Source: Microbispora sp. H13382 (lineage in GTDB: Bacteria; Actinomycetota; Actinomycetes; Streptosporangiales; Streptosporangiaceae). Taken from it: DNA of 64,000 bases. The notes beneath the pieces were generated by a model, which was given only the letters and a program-made list of their open reading frames with translations, made no database searches and was not told where the DNA came from. The stretch covers positions 62,001-126,000 of the forward strand of contig NZ_JABBXA010000018.1 of assembly GCF_014161445.1 (NCBI RefSeq). Direction: 5' to 3'. A program made the translations under genes and the position numbers. Below, piece by piece: positions 54,176-63,152 of this stretch; position 1 is the stretch's first letter, and every line of letters begins with the position of its first letter.

Positions 54176-55087
54176 TCAGCGCAGGGTGACGCTGAGACGG
54201 GCCGAGGCGTCTCTGAGGTAGTCGACGAAGGCGCGCAGGGCGGGGTTGGGGTTGGTCGGGCGGAGGGCGGCGCCGACCCGCCGGTAGAGCTTCTGCCCCT
54301 CCACCTGGCAGACCTGGATCCCCGCCGCTCCCTGCACGCCGAGGCTCGGCACGAGGGCCACGCCGAGCCCGGCCCGGACCAGGCCGAGCGTCACCTCGTA
54401 GTGGTCGCTGCGGCAGCGGATGGTGGGCGTGAACCCCTCCAGGGCGCTGGCCCGCTCCAGCACCGACACCGGGGTCTCGGTGCCGAACGTGGTGATCCAC
54501 GGCTCGTCGGCCAGGTCGGTCAGCCGGACGCGGGGGCGGCTTCCCACGGGGTGGCCGAGCGGCATGACGAGCAGCTGCGGCTCGTCGAACAGGTGGACGA
54601 CCTCGACGCCCTTCGGCGCCTTCCAGGGGTCCAGCGCGTGCTCGAACACGACCAGCACGTCCAGCTCGCCGCGTTCCACGTCGGTCAGCAACTCGTGCGG
54701 CTGCCCGAGCACCAGGTCGAGCACGACGCCCGGATGGCGGGCCGTGAAGGACGACAGCGCCATCGGCAGCAGCCGGTAGCCGGCCGAGGCGAAGAACCCG
54801 ATACGCAACTGCCCGGCGTCCGCCCGCGCCTGCGCGAGCAGGTCCTTCTCGGCGGATTCGATGAGGTCGAGCACCTCCTGGGCCCGCCCGGCCAGGCGGT
54901 GACCCGCCGCGGTCAGCCGCAGGCTGTGCGCGGCCCGCTCCACCAGCCCGACCCCCGCCTCCTCCTCCAGCCGGGCGAGCTGGTGGGAGACGGCCGAGGG
55001 CGACAGCCGCAGGGACTTGGCGGCTCCGGCGATGCTCCCGGTCCTGAAGACCTCCAGGAGCACCTTGAGGCGGTGGCTGCTGAGCAT
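54176..55087 (-). CDS. LysR-family transcriptional regulator
   Basis: The 303-residue protein has an N-terminal winged helix-turn-helix (LEVFRTGSIAGAAKSLRLSPSAVSHQLARLE), a long linker helix and a periplasmic-binding-type effector domain. It lies 34 bases after the serine hydrolase gene on the same strand, so it may be the last gene of the ABC/aminoacylase operon and regulate it. LysR genes are more often divergent from their targets, so this placement is a mild oddity. The effector is unknown. Confidence 0.93.
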   Translation of the reverse strand: MLSSHRLKVLLEVFRTGSIAGAAKSLRLSPSAVSHQLARLEEEAGVGLVERAAHSLRLTAAGHRLAGRAQEVLDLIESAEKDLLAQARADAGQLRIGFFASAGYRLLPMALSSFTARHPGVVLDLVLGQPHELLTDVERGELDVLVVFEHALDPWKAPKGVEVVHLFDEPQLLVMPLGHPVGSRPRVRLTDLADEPWITTFGTETPVSVLERASALEGFTPTIRCRSDHYEVTLGLVRAGLGVALVPSLGVQGAAGIQVCQVEGQKLYRRVGAALRPTNPNPALRAFVDYLRDASARLSVTLR

Positions 55088-55121
55088 GCCCCCAGTATCG
55101 GCGACCTGGCATCCACGCTGG

Positions 55122-55970
55122 TCACAGCGGGAAGCCGAGCCATCGGGGCGGAAGGACGCTGGCGGCGACGGCGAGGCCCGCCTGCCGGATCGCCCGGACC
55201 AGGGCGTGCTCGCGGCCCACCGGCCCGTGCGCGAGCACGGCGTAGCCCTCCCACCGCGTCCCGGCCATGACGCCCACGTCGGCCCGGGTGCCGGCGTCGG
55301 TGCCGGTCTTGTTCGCCACCCAGACCCCGGCGGCGTACGGCAGGGCCACCGGCGGGTCGCGGTCCTCGGGCTCGTGCGGGAGCAGCGCGGGCACCAGGGC
55401 GCGGTCGGTGTTGTGCGCCATCCAGCCGAGCAGCAGCCGCTGCCACGGCTCGCGGCCGTGCGCCAGGGACCGCATGAGCCCGGCCAGCTCGCGCGCCGTC
55501 CCGGTGGCGAAGGCCGGCGGATGCACCGGGAGCCTGGGCTCGCGGATCCTGTCGTGGATCCGGGTCCTGGCCAGTCCGAGCGCGGCGGCGGCCGCGTCCA
55601 CCCGGGCGAGCCCGAGCCGCCGCAGCAGCGCGTTCGTCGCGGTGTTGTCGCTGACGGAGGCGGTGAGCAGCGCGAGGTCGCCGGCCGTCCAGACGCGGGC
55701 CGAGAGATCGGTCAGCAGGCCCGACCCGCTCGCGTAGTCCTCGTCGAGCAGCGGCACCGGCTCGTCCGGGTCCACGACGCCCCCCGCCACGTCCTGGGCG
55801 AGCGCCGCGAGCAGCAGCACCTTGCCGGTGCTGGCCAGCGGCAGCACCACGTCCTCGTTCACGCCGAGCAGGCCGGGAACGCAGACGGCCAGCGTGCCCG
55901 GACAGGCGGCCGCCGCCTCGGCCAGCCGTGCCGCCCCCGGCACGCCGCCGGCGTCCTTTCCGCTCACCAC
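55122..55970 (-). CDS. Class A beta-lactamase-like serine hydrolase without a signal peptide
   Basis: The 282-residue protein has the motifs of class A enzymes: nucleophile Ser47 and Lys50 in ASTGK, SDN in SVSDNTATN, and KTG in VANKTGTDAG. A Glu is present in REPRL, but the classical ExxLN context is not clear. No signal peptide or lipobox is visible and the N-terminus is hydrophilic, so it should stay in the cytoplasm, unlike true beta-lactamases. AAAGGAATGAC precedes the GTG. It lies 10 bases after the amidohydrolase and may hydrolyse an imported amide or ester. Confidence 0.88.
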   Translation of the reverse strand: MVSGKDAGGVPGAARLAEAAAACPGTLAVCVPGLLGVNEDVVLPLASTGKVLLLAALAQDVAGGVVDPDEPVPLLDEDYASGSGLLTDLSARVWTAGDLALLTASVSDNTATNALLRRLGLARVDAAAAALGLARTRIHDRIREPRLPVHPPAFATGTARELAGLMRSLAHGREPWQRLLLGWMAHNTDRALVPALLPHEPEDRDPPVALPYAAGVWVANKTGTDAGTRADVGVMAGTRWEGYAVLAHGPVGREHALVRAIRQAGLAVAASVLPPRWLGFPL

Positions 55971-55980
55971 GTCATTCCTT

Positions 55981-57597
55981 TCACAGAGCCAGCACCGAAC
56001 CCGGACGCGCGCCGGTCTCCTCGCCGTCGCGCACCACCACCTGACCACCCGCGACGACCACGTCGATCCCGGCGGGCGGCAGCAGAGGCTCGGTGAACGT
56101 CGCCAGGTCGGCCACCGCCGCGGGGTCGAAGACCACCAGGTCGGCGTGCGCGCCGTCGCGGATCACCCCGCGCCCGGTCAGCCCGAAACGGGCCGCGGCC
56201 ATCCCGGTCATCTTGTGCACCGCCTCCTCCAGTCGCAGCAGCCCCAGCTCCCGGACGTACCGCCCGAGCACCCGGGGGAACGTCCCGGCCCAGCGCGGGT
56301 GCGGGCGCCCGCCCGGCTTCGGCACGCCGTCGGAACCGATCATCGTGTACGGCGCGGCCAGCACCCGCCGCACGTCCTCCTCGACCATCGAGTGGCTGAT
56401 GATCGTCACCTCGCCCGCCTCGGCCACCAGCAGGTCGGCGGCCACGTCGAGGGGATCGGCGCCGGCCGAGGCCGCGAGGTCGGCGATGGTCCTGCCCTCG
56501 GCCTGAGGATGGCGGGGCGCGCAGGCGACCGAGATGCGGTCCCAGCCGCCGTTGCCGACCGTGTTCTCCCAGCCGGGCACGCCCTCCGCGATGGCCCGGC
56601 GCATCCTGTCCCGCTCGGCGGGGTCGCCGAGCCGCGCCGTGAGCGCCCCCAGGCCGCCGTCGTTCGCCCAGGGCGGCAGCATGGCGGCCAGCGCCGTGCT
56701 GCCCGCGGTGTAGGGGTAGACGTCACAGGTGATGTCCATCCCCTCGGCCCGCAGCGCGGCGATGCGCGGCAGCGTGCGCTCGGTGCGTCCCCAGGCGTAC
56801 CGGCCCGCGGTCTTGTGGTGCGAGACGTGCAGCGCCGCGCCGCTGCGCCGGGAGATCTCGATCGCCTCCTCCAGCGCCTCCTCCACGCGCGACATCTCGT
56901 CACGCAGGTGGGTGACGTACGGCTTGCCGTGCCGGGCGGCCACCGCGGCGAGCGCCACGACCTCGTCGGTCCCGGCGTACGAGCCGGGGGTGTAGATGAG
57001 GCCGGTGGACAGCCCGGCCGCGCCCTGCGACAGGGAGGCGTCGAGCAGCGCGCACATCGCGCGCAGCTCATCGGGCCGGGCGGGCCGGTCGACCGGGCCG
57101 AGCACGCCCGCCCTGAGCGTGCCGTGGCCGACCAGCGAGGCCAGGTGGTTGGCCCGGAGCACCCGCGCGTGCGCGGCGGCGAAACCCGCGAAGTCGGCGT
57201 ACATGCCGACGTCGCCGCCGAAGGTGATCCGCGCCTCGGCGCGCATCGCCGGCAGCCGCTCCGGCAGGGCCGGGAAGAGGCCGGACCCGCAGTTGCCGCA
57301 GATCTCGGTGGTGACGCCCTGCAGCACCGACGCCCGCACCAGCGCCCTGCCGGAGCCGCCGCCGGACGGGCCGAGCAGCGTGACGCCGTCGGAGTGCGTG
57401 TGCACGTCGACGAACCCGGGGGAGACGACGCGCCCGCGCGCGTCGATCACCTCCGCCGCGCCGCCCGTGCGGGGGGCCTCGCCCGGGGCCAGCACGGTCA
57501 GCCGCCCGGCGGCCACGCCGACGTCGGCGGGCCGCCCGGGGCGGCCCGTGCCGTCCACCAGCAGGCCACCCCGGATGAGCAGGTCGAAGCCGGTCAC
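55981..57597 (-). CDS. N-acyl-D-amino-acid deacylase (D-aminoacylase type) amidohydrolase
   Basis: The 538-residue TIM-barrel metal hydrolase has VDVHTHSDG (HxH metal pair), a bridging-type Cys in [33 protein letters not shown] and the Asp in [12 protein letters not shown]. These match the D-aminoacylase/dihydroorotase branch that removes acyl groups from N-acyl-D-amino acids. It is leaderless. GTG 57597 overlaps the ABC ATPase stop (GTGA). Substrate class is by family, not proven here. Confidence 0.9.
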   Translation of the reverse strand: MTGFDLLIRGGLLVDGTGRPGRPADVGVAAGRLTVLAPGEAPRTGGAAEVIDARGRVVSPGFVDVHTHSDGVTLLGPSGGGSGRALVRASVLQGVTTEICGNCGSGLFPALPERLPAMRAEARITFGGDVGMYADFAGFAAAHARVLRANHLASLVGHGTLRAGVLGPVDRPARPDELRAMCALLDASLSQGAAGLSTGLIYTPGSYAGTDEVVALAAVAARHGKPYVTHLRDEMSRVEEALEEAIEISRRSGAALHVSHHKTAGRYAWGRTERTLPRIAALRAEGMDITCDVYPYTAGSTALAAMLPPWANDGGLGALTARLGDPAERDRMRRAIAEGVPGWENTVGNGGWDRISVACAPRHPQAEGRTIADLAASAGADPLDVAADLLVAEAGEVTIISHSMVEEDVRRVLAAPYTMIGSDGVPKPGGRPHPRWAGTFPRVLGRYVRELGLLRLEEAVHKMTGMAAARFGLTGRGVIRDGAHADLVVFDPAAVADLATFTEPLLPPAGIDVVVAGGQVVVRDGEETGARPGSVLAL

Positions 57598-58367
57598 CGG
57601 ACCTGCCCGAGGAAGGTGCGCAACCGCTCGTGGCGGGGCGCGGAGAGCACCTCGCGCGGGTCGCCGCGCTCGACGATGACGCCGTCGTCCATGAACACGA
57701 GCTGGTCGCCGACCTCCCGGGCGAAGTTCATCTCGTGGGTGACGACCATCATGGTCATGCCGGTCGCCGCGAGGTCCCGCATGACGGCCAGCACCTCCTG
57801 CACCAGCTCGGGGTCGAGCGCGCTGGTCGGCTCGTCGAACAGCATCAGGCTGGGCCGCATCGCGAGGCTGCGGGCGATGGCCACCCGCTGCTGCTGGCCG
57901 CCGGACAGCTGGGCCGGGTAGTGGTGGGCGCGGTCGGCCAGGCCGACCCGCTCGAGCAGCTCCTCCGCCTGCCGTCTGGCCTGGGCGGCGCGCGTGCCCA
58001 GCACGGTGACCGGCCCCTCCATGACGTTCTCGATCGCGGTGCGGTGCGGGAACAGGTGGAAGCGCTGGAACACCATGCCGATGCCGCGCCGCTGCCGGGA
58101 CAGCTCGGCCGGGCGCAGCGCGTGCAGCCGGCCGCCGCGCTCGGCGTAGCCCATCAGCTCGCCGTTCACCCAGATCCGGCCCGAGTCGATCGTCTCCAGG
58201 CGGTTGACGCAGCGCAGCAGGGTCGACTTGCCCGACCCCGACGGGCCGACGATGCACACCACCTCGCCGGCGGGGACGTCGAGGTCGATGCCCTTGAGCA
58301 CCTCCAGAGCGCCGAACCGCTTGCGGACCGCGCGGATGCGCACCATCGGCTGGTCAGGGCCGCTCAT
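57594..58367 (-). CDS. Amino-acid-type ABC importer ATPase (GlnQ-like)
   Basis: The 257-residue ATPase has Walker [10 protein letters not shown], the Q-loop in [11 protein letters not shown] typical of polar amino acid importers, signature [15 protein letters not shown], Walker [15 protein letters not shown] and the switch His in VVTHEM. It overlaps the permease stop (ATGA) and the amidohydrolase start. It energises the importer. Confidence 0.95.
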   Translation of the reverse strand: MSGPDQPMVRIRAVRKRFGALEVLKGIDLDVPAGEVVCIVGPSGSGKSTLLRCVNRLETIDSGRIWVNGELMGYAERGGRLHALRPAELSRQRRGIGMVFQRFHLFPHRTAIENVMEGPVTVLGTRAAQARRQAEELLERVGLADRAHHYPAQLSGGQQQRVAIARSLAMRPSLMLFDEPTSALDPELVQEVLAVMRDLAATGMTMMVVTHEMNFAREVGDQLVFMDDGVIVERGDPREVLSAPRHERLRTFLGQVR

Positions 58368-59272
58368 GAGGGCTCCTTCTGCAGGGGCCGCAGGTTGCGG
58401 CGGACCCGGGAGGACAGCCGCACGTGGCCGCGTTCGAACCGCTTCTCCACGAAGTGCTGGCCGACGCTCGCGATCGTGGTGAGCACGACGTACCAGATCG
58501 AGGCGACCACGAGCATCGCGATGACCTCGAAGTTGCCGAGGTAGATGCGCTGCGCCACGGTCAGCAGCTCGGCTCCGGCGATCACCGAGACCATCGAGGT
58601 GGTCTTCAGCATCGAGATGAACTGGTTGCCGGTCGGCGGGATGATCACCCGCATGGCCTGCGGCAGCACCACGCGGCGCAGCACCTGCCGGTGCGACATG
58701 CCGAGCGACTCGGCCGCCTCCCGCTGGCCGGGGTCGACCGAGCGGATACCCGCGCGGACGATCTCCGCCATGTACGCGCCCTCGTTGATGGCCAGGCCGA
58801 GCAACGCCGCGGTGAACGGCGTGATGACCTCGTTGGCCTGCCATTCGATCAGCTTGGGCCCGCCGAACGGGACGCCGATCGCGAAGGCGGGGAAGACCAG
58901 CCCGATGTTGAACCAGAAGATGAGCTGCACCAGCAGCGGCGTGCCGCGGAAGAACCACGTGTAGAGCGCGGAGGTGCCGCGCAGCGCGGGGTTGTCCGAC
59001 AGCTGCATGACGGCGGCGAGCACCCCAAGCACCAGGCCGATGGCCATGGACAGCACGGTGAGCTGGATCGTGACCCACAGACCGCCGAGGATCCTGCCGT
59101 CGGCCAGGTAGGCGACGATGACGTCCCAGTGCAGGTTCTCGTTGACGATGACCGTGTAGGCCAGCCAGACCAGGAAGAGGAGGGCGGCGGCCGCCCCGAG
59201 CCACCGGCCGGGCCGTACGGGACGCACGGCCTCGATCGGCAGCTCGGCGGCGGCCTCCTGCTCCCGGGTCAC
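58364..59272 (-). CDS. Amino-acid ABC importer permease
   Basis: The 302-residue protein has five to six helices and the conserved HisM/GlnP pattern, with the EAA loop in [30 protein letters not shown] and [11 protein letters not shown]. Only one permease is encoded, so it should act as a homodimer. GTG 59272 overlaps the binding-protein stop. The N-terminus has an extra helix with a short loop of about 35 residues. Confidence 0.94.
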   Translation of the reverse strand: MTREQEAAAELPIEAVRPVRPGRWLGAAAALLFLVWLAYTVIVNENLHWDVIVAYLADGRILGGLWVTIQLTVLSMAIGLVLGVLAAVMQLSDNPALRGTSALYTWFFRGTPLLVQLIFWFNIGLVFPAFAIGVPFGGPKLIEWQANEVITPFTAALLGLAINEGAYMAEIVRAGIRSVDPGQREAAESLGMSHRQVLRRVVLPQAMRVIIPPTGNQFISMLKTTSMVSVIAGAELLTVAQRIYLGNFEVIAMLVVASIWYVVLTTIASVGQHFVEKRFERGHVRLSSRVRRNLRPLQKEPS

Positions 59273-60153
59273 TTCCACGGCTGGGTGTTGACCAGCACGC
59301 CGTCGACGGCGTTGGCCGCCACGCCGTACTCGTCGAGCACGGCCTTGTAGCCGCCGTCGGCCTGGAGCTCCTCCATCGCCTTGGCGACCGCGTCGCGCAG
59401 CGCCGTCTTGCGCTTGTCGACGGCGATGCCCCACGGCCCGGCGTCGTACTGCTCGGGCAGCACGTCGTACTTGCCGGTGTCCTTGGCGTACATGACGGCG
59501 ACGGGGTAGTCCACGATCGTGGCCACGGCGCGCCCGGAGTCGATCGAGAGCAGGCCGGTGGGCGCGTCCTCGCTCTGCATGATCTTCATCTTCGTGGCGC
59601 ACTTCTCGTTCTGCTTCTCGCCGATGGCGAGGTTGGAGCTGCCCTTGGCCAGCACCACCGTGCGGCCGCACAGGTCCTCGAGGTTCTTGATGCCGTCGGG
59701 GTTGCCCTTCTTCACCATGATGGCGCCGCCCGCGTTGAAGTAGTCGACGAAGTCGACCGCCGCGCGCCGCTCCTCGGTGTCGCTCATCGAGGACATCACG
59801 ATGTCCCAGCGCCCGCCCTGCAGGCCGGGGATGAGCCCGTCGAAGGCCGCGTTGGTGATCGAGAACTTCAGCCCGAGCTTGGCCGCGATGGCCGCGCCGA
59901 GATCGGGGTCGACACCGGTGAGCTCCTGGGTGCCCTTCTTGTACATCTCCATCGGGGGGTAGCCCTCGGACGTGGCGACCCGCAGCGTGCCCGTCTTGCG
60001 CACGTCCTCGGGGACCAGGTCCTTGGCGGTCTTGCCCGTCGTCGCCGCCGCGTTCTCGCCCGCGGCGGTTCCGGACGACGAACGCCCGCAGCCGCCGGCG
60101 AGCGCCGACACGACCAGCGCGCCGACTATGGCCACATATAGGCGCTTTGTCAT
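59269..60153 (-). CDS. Lipoprotein amino-acid-binding protein of ABC importer
   Basis: The 294-residue protein has a signal peptide ending in a lipobox LAGGC with the lipidated Cys22, followed by a type II solute-binding fold: [47 protein letters not shown] and [13 protein letters not shown]. The ATG has a perfect AGGAGG, but that site can pair with an upstream 9-base complement. It is the first gene of the importer operon. The ligand is probably an amino acid, perhaps acylated or D-form given the neighbouring enzymes. Confidence 0.94.
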   Translation of the reverse strand: MTKRLYVAIVGALVVSALAGGCGRSSSGTAAGENAAATTGKTAKDLVPEDVRKTGTLRVATSEGYPPMEMYKKGTQELTGVDPDLGAAIAAKLGLKFSITNAAFDGLIPGLQGGRWDIVMSSMSDTEERRAAVDFVDYFNAGGAIMVKKGNPDGIKNLEDLCGRTVVLAKGSSNLAIGEKQNEKCATKMKIMQSEDAPTGLLSIDSGRAVATIVDYPVAVMYAKDTGKYDVLPEQYDAGPWGIAVDKRKTALRDAVAKAMEELQADGGYKAVLDEYGVAANAVDGVLVNTQPWK

Positions 60154-60156
60154 GGA

Positions 60157-60202
60157 ACCTCCTGTTTTGCGAACGATTGAGCTTATGCTGGCGACAGGAG
60201 GT
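60157..60202 (-). promoter_or_regulatory. Hairpin that hides the ribosome-binding site of the ABC operon
   Basis: On the minus strand ACCTCCTGT (60202-60194) is a perfect 9-base complement of ACAGGAGGT (60165-60157), which is the ribosome-binding site of the binding-protein gene. A 28-base loop separates them. The ATG lies 3 bases after the site. Folding would block translation, so a ligand, temperature or a protein must open it, or it acts as a timing switch. The pairing is read directly; the function is inferred. Confidence 0.6.
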
Positions 60203-60236
60203 ATCGGCCGTAACACTCGTGAACGCTTGCGCTTCT

Positions 60237-60259
60237 GAGCATCGAAGATTTCGATGCTC
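60237..60259 (-). terminator. 10-bp perfect hairpin after the pentapeptide gene
   Basis: GAGCATCGAA and TTCGATGCTC are separated by GAT. It lies 7 bases beyond the stop of the pentapeptide-repeat gene and ahead of the ABC operon. No U tract is visible, so it may instead be an operator for that operon. Confidence 0.6.
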
Positions 60260-60266
60260 GCGCGCC

Positions 60267-61841
60267 TCAGCCTCCGGCCTCGTGCGCCGGGCGGGAGGCG
60301 GACGCCGCGGGCCGTACGACCGCGACCCGGGCACGCTGAACGCCGTGCTTGCCAGCCGGGCGCGCCATTGCGGTCCAGCACACCGCGCCCGCGGCGAGAG
60401 CCGCCACCAGCGTGAGCCACCCGAGGGCACGCCCCGCGCGCAGGCCGTACCCGCAGGCGAGCCAGTACAGCGACAGCAGCAGCCTGGCCCGGCCGCGCGC
60501 ACTGCCCAGCCGCCGCATCTCCATCGCGCCGAACGCGAAGTCGGCCGCCACCCGCGCGTCGTCGACGCCCGGCCGCAGCCGCTCGTACACGGCCGCCAGG
60601 CGCGCCGGGTCGGGCGCCGGGTCCTCGGCGGGGACGGCGGCGGTGTGCCCATCCGCCTCCGGCGGCCAGCCCCGCCACAGGTGCTCGTCGGCGATGACCC
60701 GGCGGCGGCTCCACCACCGTACGGGCGGCCAGCCCAGCCGCAGCCCGAACCCGCCCGGCGGCGCGGCGAACAGGCACTCCCGCAGGCGCAGGCCCTCGGG
60801 GCGGCGCAGCCCGCCGAGGCCGCACCCGCGCAGGTCGGCGCCGGTCAGCGTGAGCGCGCCCGCGTCGAGGCCGTCGAGCGAGGTCACGCGCAGCCGGCCG
60901 GCGCGACGGGTGACGGCGGACGGCCCGGCGAGCGTGGCGTCCCGCAGGTCGACCTCGGCGTCGGACAGCCGTGCGGTGAGCCGCCCGAGAACGGCCGAAC
61001 GCAGCACCACCCGGCACCCGCCGGTGTCCAGGTGCAACGGCGCGCGGGACCGTACGCCCGCCAGCGACAGCCGCCGCACGACCCGCATCGGGCCGAGGTA
61101 GGCCGCCCCCTCGAAGCGGGCGCCCTGGAAGTCGGCGCCCGCCTCCCAGCCCGAGCCGCGGAAGGAGACGGCCCGGTGGAACCGGGCCCCGCGGAAGCGG
61201 GCGTCTCCATGGAAGACGGCCGCGTCGAACGCGGCGAACCCGTGGAACCGCGCGTCCTGGAACGTCGCCGTCCCCGCCCTTTCCGGAAGGGCCCCACCGA
61301 ACCGCGCATCACCGAACCGCGCATCACCGAACCGTGCCCCGCCGAACCGTGCCCCGCCGAACAGGGCGTCGCCGCGCACCGTGACCCGGTCGAACGCGGC
61401 GTGGCCGCACACCCGCGCGTCGTGCAAGGACAACTCGCGCAGGAACCGGGCCTCGCGGAAGGAGACGTTGCGCAGGAACCGGGCTCCGTAGAACGAGGCG
61501 AGACGCTCGAACCCGGCGTGGTCGAAGGTCGCGTCGCCGGCGAAGACGACCTCGGCGAAGCGGGCCGGGCCGGTGAAGACCACGCGGTCGAACCTGGCCC
61601 GGCCGAGACGGCGCTCCACGCCGTCGAGGACCCGCGTGAGCAGGTCCTCCGGCAGGACGGTGCCGCGCAGGTCGAGGGACTGACCCGGCGCCAGGCCCCG
61701 CAGGACCTCGGCCGACTCGACCGGCGTGAGGTGCGCGAGGCACCTGGCGTACGGTTCGCAGACGACGCCCAGGCACTCGGGCGCGGCGTCGCACGTTCTC
61801 CAGACCACGTCGAGCGGAGCGATCCGCGACCGGGGTGTCAT
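60267..61841 (-). CDS. Pentapeptide-repeat membrane protein
   Basis: The 524-residue protein has many pentapeptide repeats of the A(D/N)LxF type in residues about 80-330 (e.g. ARFGGARFGDARFGDARFG), giving a right-handed beta-helix. The C-terminal part ends with a short helix pair (ALGWLTLVAALAAGAVCW), so it may be membrane-bound. DNA-mimicking quinolone protection and ion-channel-like roles are known for this family, but neither can be assigned. ATG 61841 starts the conserved part. It is divergent from the stress-type SDR. Confidence 0.87.
   Translation of the reverse strand: MTPRSRIAPLDVVWRTCDAAPECLGVVCEPYARCLAHLTPVESAEVLRGLAPGQSLDLRGTVLPEDLLTRVLDGVERRLGRARFDRVVFTGPARFAEVVFAGDATFDHAGFERLASFYGARFLRNVSFREARFLRELSLHDARVCGHAAFDRVTVRGDALFGGARFGGARFGDARFGDARFGGALPERAGTATFQDARFHGFAAFDAAVFHGDARFRGARFHRAVSFRGSGWEAGADFQGARFEGAAYLGPMRVVRRLSLAGVRSRAPLHLDTGGCRVVLRSAVLGRLTARLSDAEVDLRDATLAGPSAVTRRAGRLRVTSLDGLDAGALTLTGADLRGCGLGGLRRPEGLRLRECLFAAPPGGFGLRLGWPPVRWWSRRRVIADEHLWRGWPPEADGHTAAVPAEDPAPDPARLAAVYERLRPGVDDARVAADFAFGAMEMRRLGSARGRARLLLSLYWLACGYGLRAGRALGWLTLVAALAAGAVCWTAMARPAGKHGVQRARVAVVRPAASASRPAHEAGG
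61296..61370 (-). repeat. Five tandem 15-base units in the pentapeptide gene
   Basis: Units such as ACCGAACCGCGCATC and ACCGAACCGTGCCCC repeat five times head to tail, each coding for one pentapeptide. Near-identity between units points to recent duplication by slippage. Confidence 0.85.
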
Positions 61842-61940
61842 GGCAACGTCATACCCGATGTCCCATCTCGGGGCATTAAAGCGTGATGGATAGGTAACAC
61901 TGTGTATCGATCGCGATCGCCCCGGGGCTCGCCGGCGGCC

Positions 61941-61965
61941 GTTTGCCCTGGCGGGCCGGGGGTAC
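61941..61965 (+). promoter_or_regulatory. General-stress (SigB/SigF-type) promoter of the SDR gene
   Basis: GTTT at 61941-61944 and GGGTAC at 61960-61965 are separated by 15 bases, a match to the actinobacterial stress sigma consensus GTTT-N14-16-GGGTAC. The start codon at 61975 lies 10 bases after the -10 box, so the message may be leaderless or have only a few leader bases. Confidence 0.75.
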
Positions 61966-61974
61966 CCGACGTGC

Positions 61975-62838
61975 ATGTCTGAGCAGCCGAACTCCACACC
62001 GCCACCGCAGACGCAGCAGTACCCCGGCCGGACAGGCGAGATGGCGCCCGAGCCCAGGGACGAGATGCGCGACTACGCCGGACGCGACCTGCTGGCTGGC
62101 AAGCGTGCGCTCGTCACAGGAGGCGACTCCGGCATCGGGCGGGCCGTGGCCGTGGCGTTCGCCAAGGAGGGGGCGGACGTCGCGATCGCGTACCTGACCG
62201 AGCACGAGGACGCCGAGCACACCAGGAAGCTGGTGGAGCAGGAGGGGCGCCGCTGCTTGATCATCCCGGGCGACCTCGCCGATCCCCGCCACTGCGAGGA
62301 GGTCGTCGAGCGCACGGTCCGCGAGCTCGGCGGGATCGACGTGCTGGTGAACAACGTGGCCACGCAGACCCCCGTGCAGTCGCTGGAGGAGCTGCCGGAC
62401 GACCAGTGGACGCGCACCTTCGCTGTCAACATCCACAGCTACTTCCGCGTCACGAAGGCGGCGCTGCGGCACATGCCCGAGGGCGGCTCGATCGTGAACA
62501 CCTCGTCGATCAACGGGCTGCGCGGAAACAAGCAGCTGATCGACTACTCCGCCACCAAGGGCGCGATCAACGCGTTCACCTACTCGATGGCCCAGGTGCT
62601 GGTCGACCGGGGGATCAGGATCAACGCCGTGGCTCCCGGCCCGGTCTGGACGCCGCTCATCCCGGCGACGTTCCCGGAGGAGAAGGTGGACAAGTTCGGT
62701 CAGCAGGTGCCGATGGGCCGGCCTGCCGACCCGGACGAGATCGCTCCCTCGTACGTGTTCTTCGCCGCCAACCGGCTGTCGTCGTACTACACCGGGGAGG
62801 TCCTCGCCCCGATCGGCGGCGAGACGCTGCCCGGGTGA
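61975..62838 (+). CDS. Short-chain dehydrogenase of the general-stress (YdaD/GSP39) type
   Basis: The 287-residue protein has a long N-terminal extension of about 35 residues rich in Pro and Gln, then LVTGGDSGIGRAVAVAF, NNVATQ, and the YxxxK pair in IDYSATKGA, ending with GEVLAPIGGE. This is the pattern of the stress-induced SDRs. A SigB-type promoter lies just upstream. The ATG is near the predicted transcription start, so no ribosome-binding site may be needed. A hairpin follows 14 bases after the stop. Confidence 0.93.
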   Translation: MSEQPNSTPPPQTQQYPGRTGEMAPEPRDEMRDYAGRDLLAGKRALVTGGDSGIGRAVAVAFAKEGADVAIAYLTEHEDAEHTRKLVEQEGRRCLIIPGDLADPRHCEEVVERTVRELGGIDVLVNNVATQTPVQSLEELPDDQWTRTFAVNIHSYFRVTKAALRHMPEGGSIVNTSSINGLRGNKQLIDYSATKGAINAFTYSMAQVLVDRGIRINAVAPGPVWTPLIPATFPEEKVDKFGQQVPMGRPADPDEIAPSYVFFAANRLSSYYTGEVLAPIGGETLPG

Positions 62839-62852
62839 CGGCGCCTGAGCAT

Positions 62853-62887
62853 GCCGAAGGCCGCCCGGGGCCGGGCGACCCTTCGGC
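62853..62887. terminator. Bipartite hairpin between convergent genes
   Basis: GCCGAAGG (62853-62860) pairs with CCTTCGGC (62880-62887), and inside it GCCCGG pairs with CCGGGC, with a small internal loop. It lies between the SDR and the DUF3072 gene and can end transcripts from both sides. Confidence 0.75.
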
Positions 62888-62892
62888 TCCGT

Positions 62893-63093
62893 TCACCCGT
62901 TGTCGTTCAGGCGGCGGCTCTGGTCCTGCAGCTCGTCGATCAGCTGGGAGGCCTCGGCCTTGCTGAGTCCCTCCGGCACGTCCCGCCCGGCCTCCCTGGC
63001 CAGCGTGCGCAGGTAGGACTCCTGCGGCGCGGTCATCGGCTCGTCCCCCGTCGCCCACTCCTCGGGGTCCTTCTCCACAGGTCCTCGGTCCAT
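62893..63093 (-). CDS. DUF3072 small protein
   Basis: The 66-residue hydrophilic protein has the DUF3072 core MTAPQESYLRTLAREAG, DVPEGLSKAEASQLIDELQ. Family function is unknown; it is common in actinobacteria near stress genes. GGAGGAG precedes the ATG. It is convergent with the stress SDR. Confidence 0.93.
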   Translation of the reverse strand: MDRGPVEKDPEEWATGDEPMTAPQESYLRTLAREAGRDVPEGLSKAEASQLIDELQDQSRRLNDNG

Positions 63094-63152
63094 GACTCCT
63101 CCATTGTCGAACTGCCGTTCGCTCTACCCGTCGTCGTGGCCCGTAACCTGGC

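Noticed and set aside
60147-61886. A 579-residue plus-strand frame with Pro/Glu repeats
   Set aside because: It lies opposite the pentapeptide gene, and its repeats merely mirror the 15-base periodicity of that gene.
61908-61919. 12-base palindrome CGATCGCGATCG
   Set aside because: It is simple GATC/CGCG alternation in a GC-rich genome and has no clear relation to a promoter.
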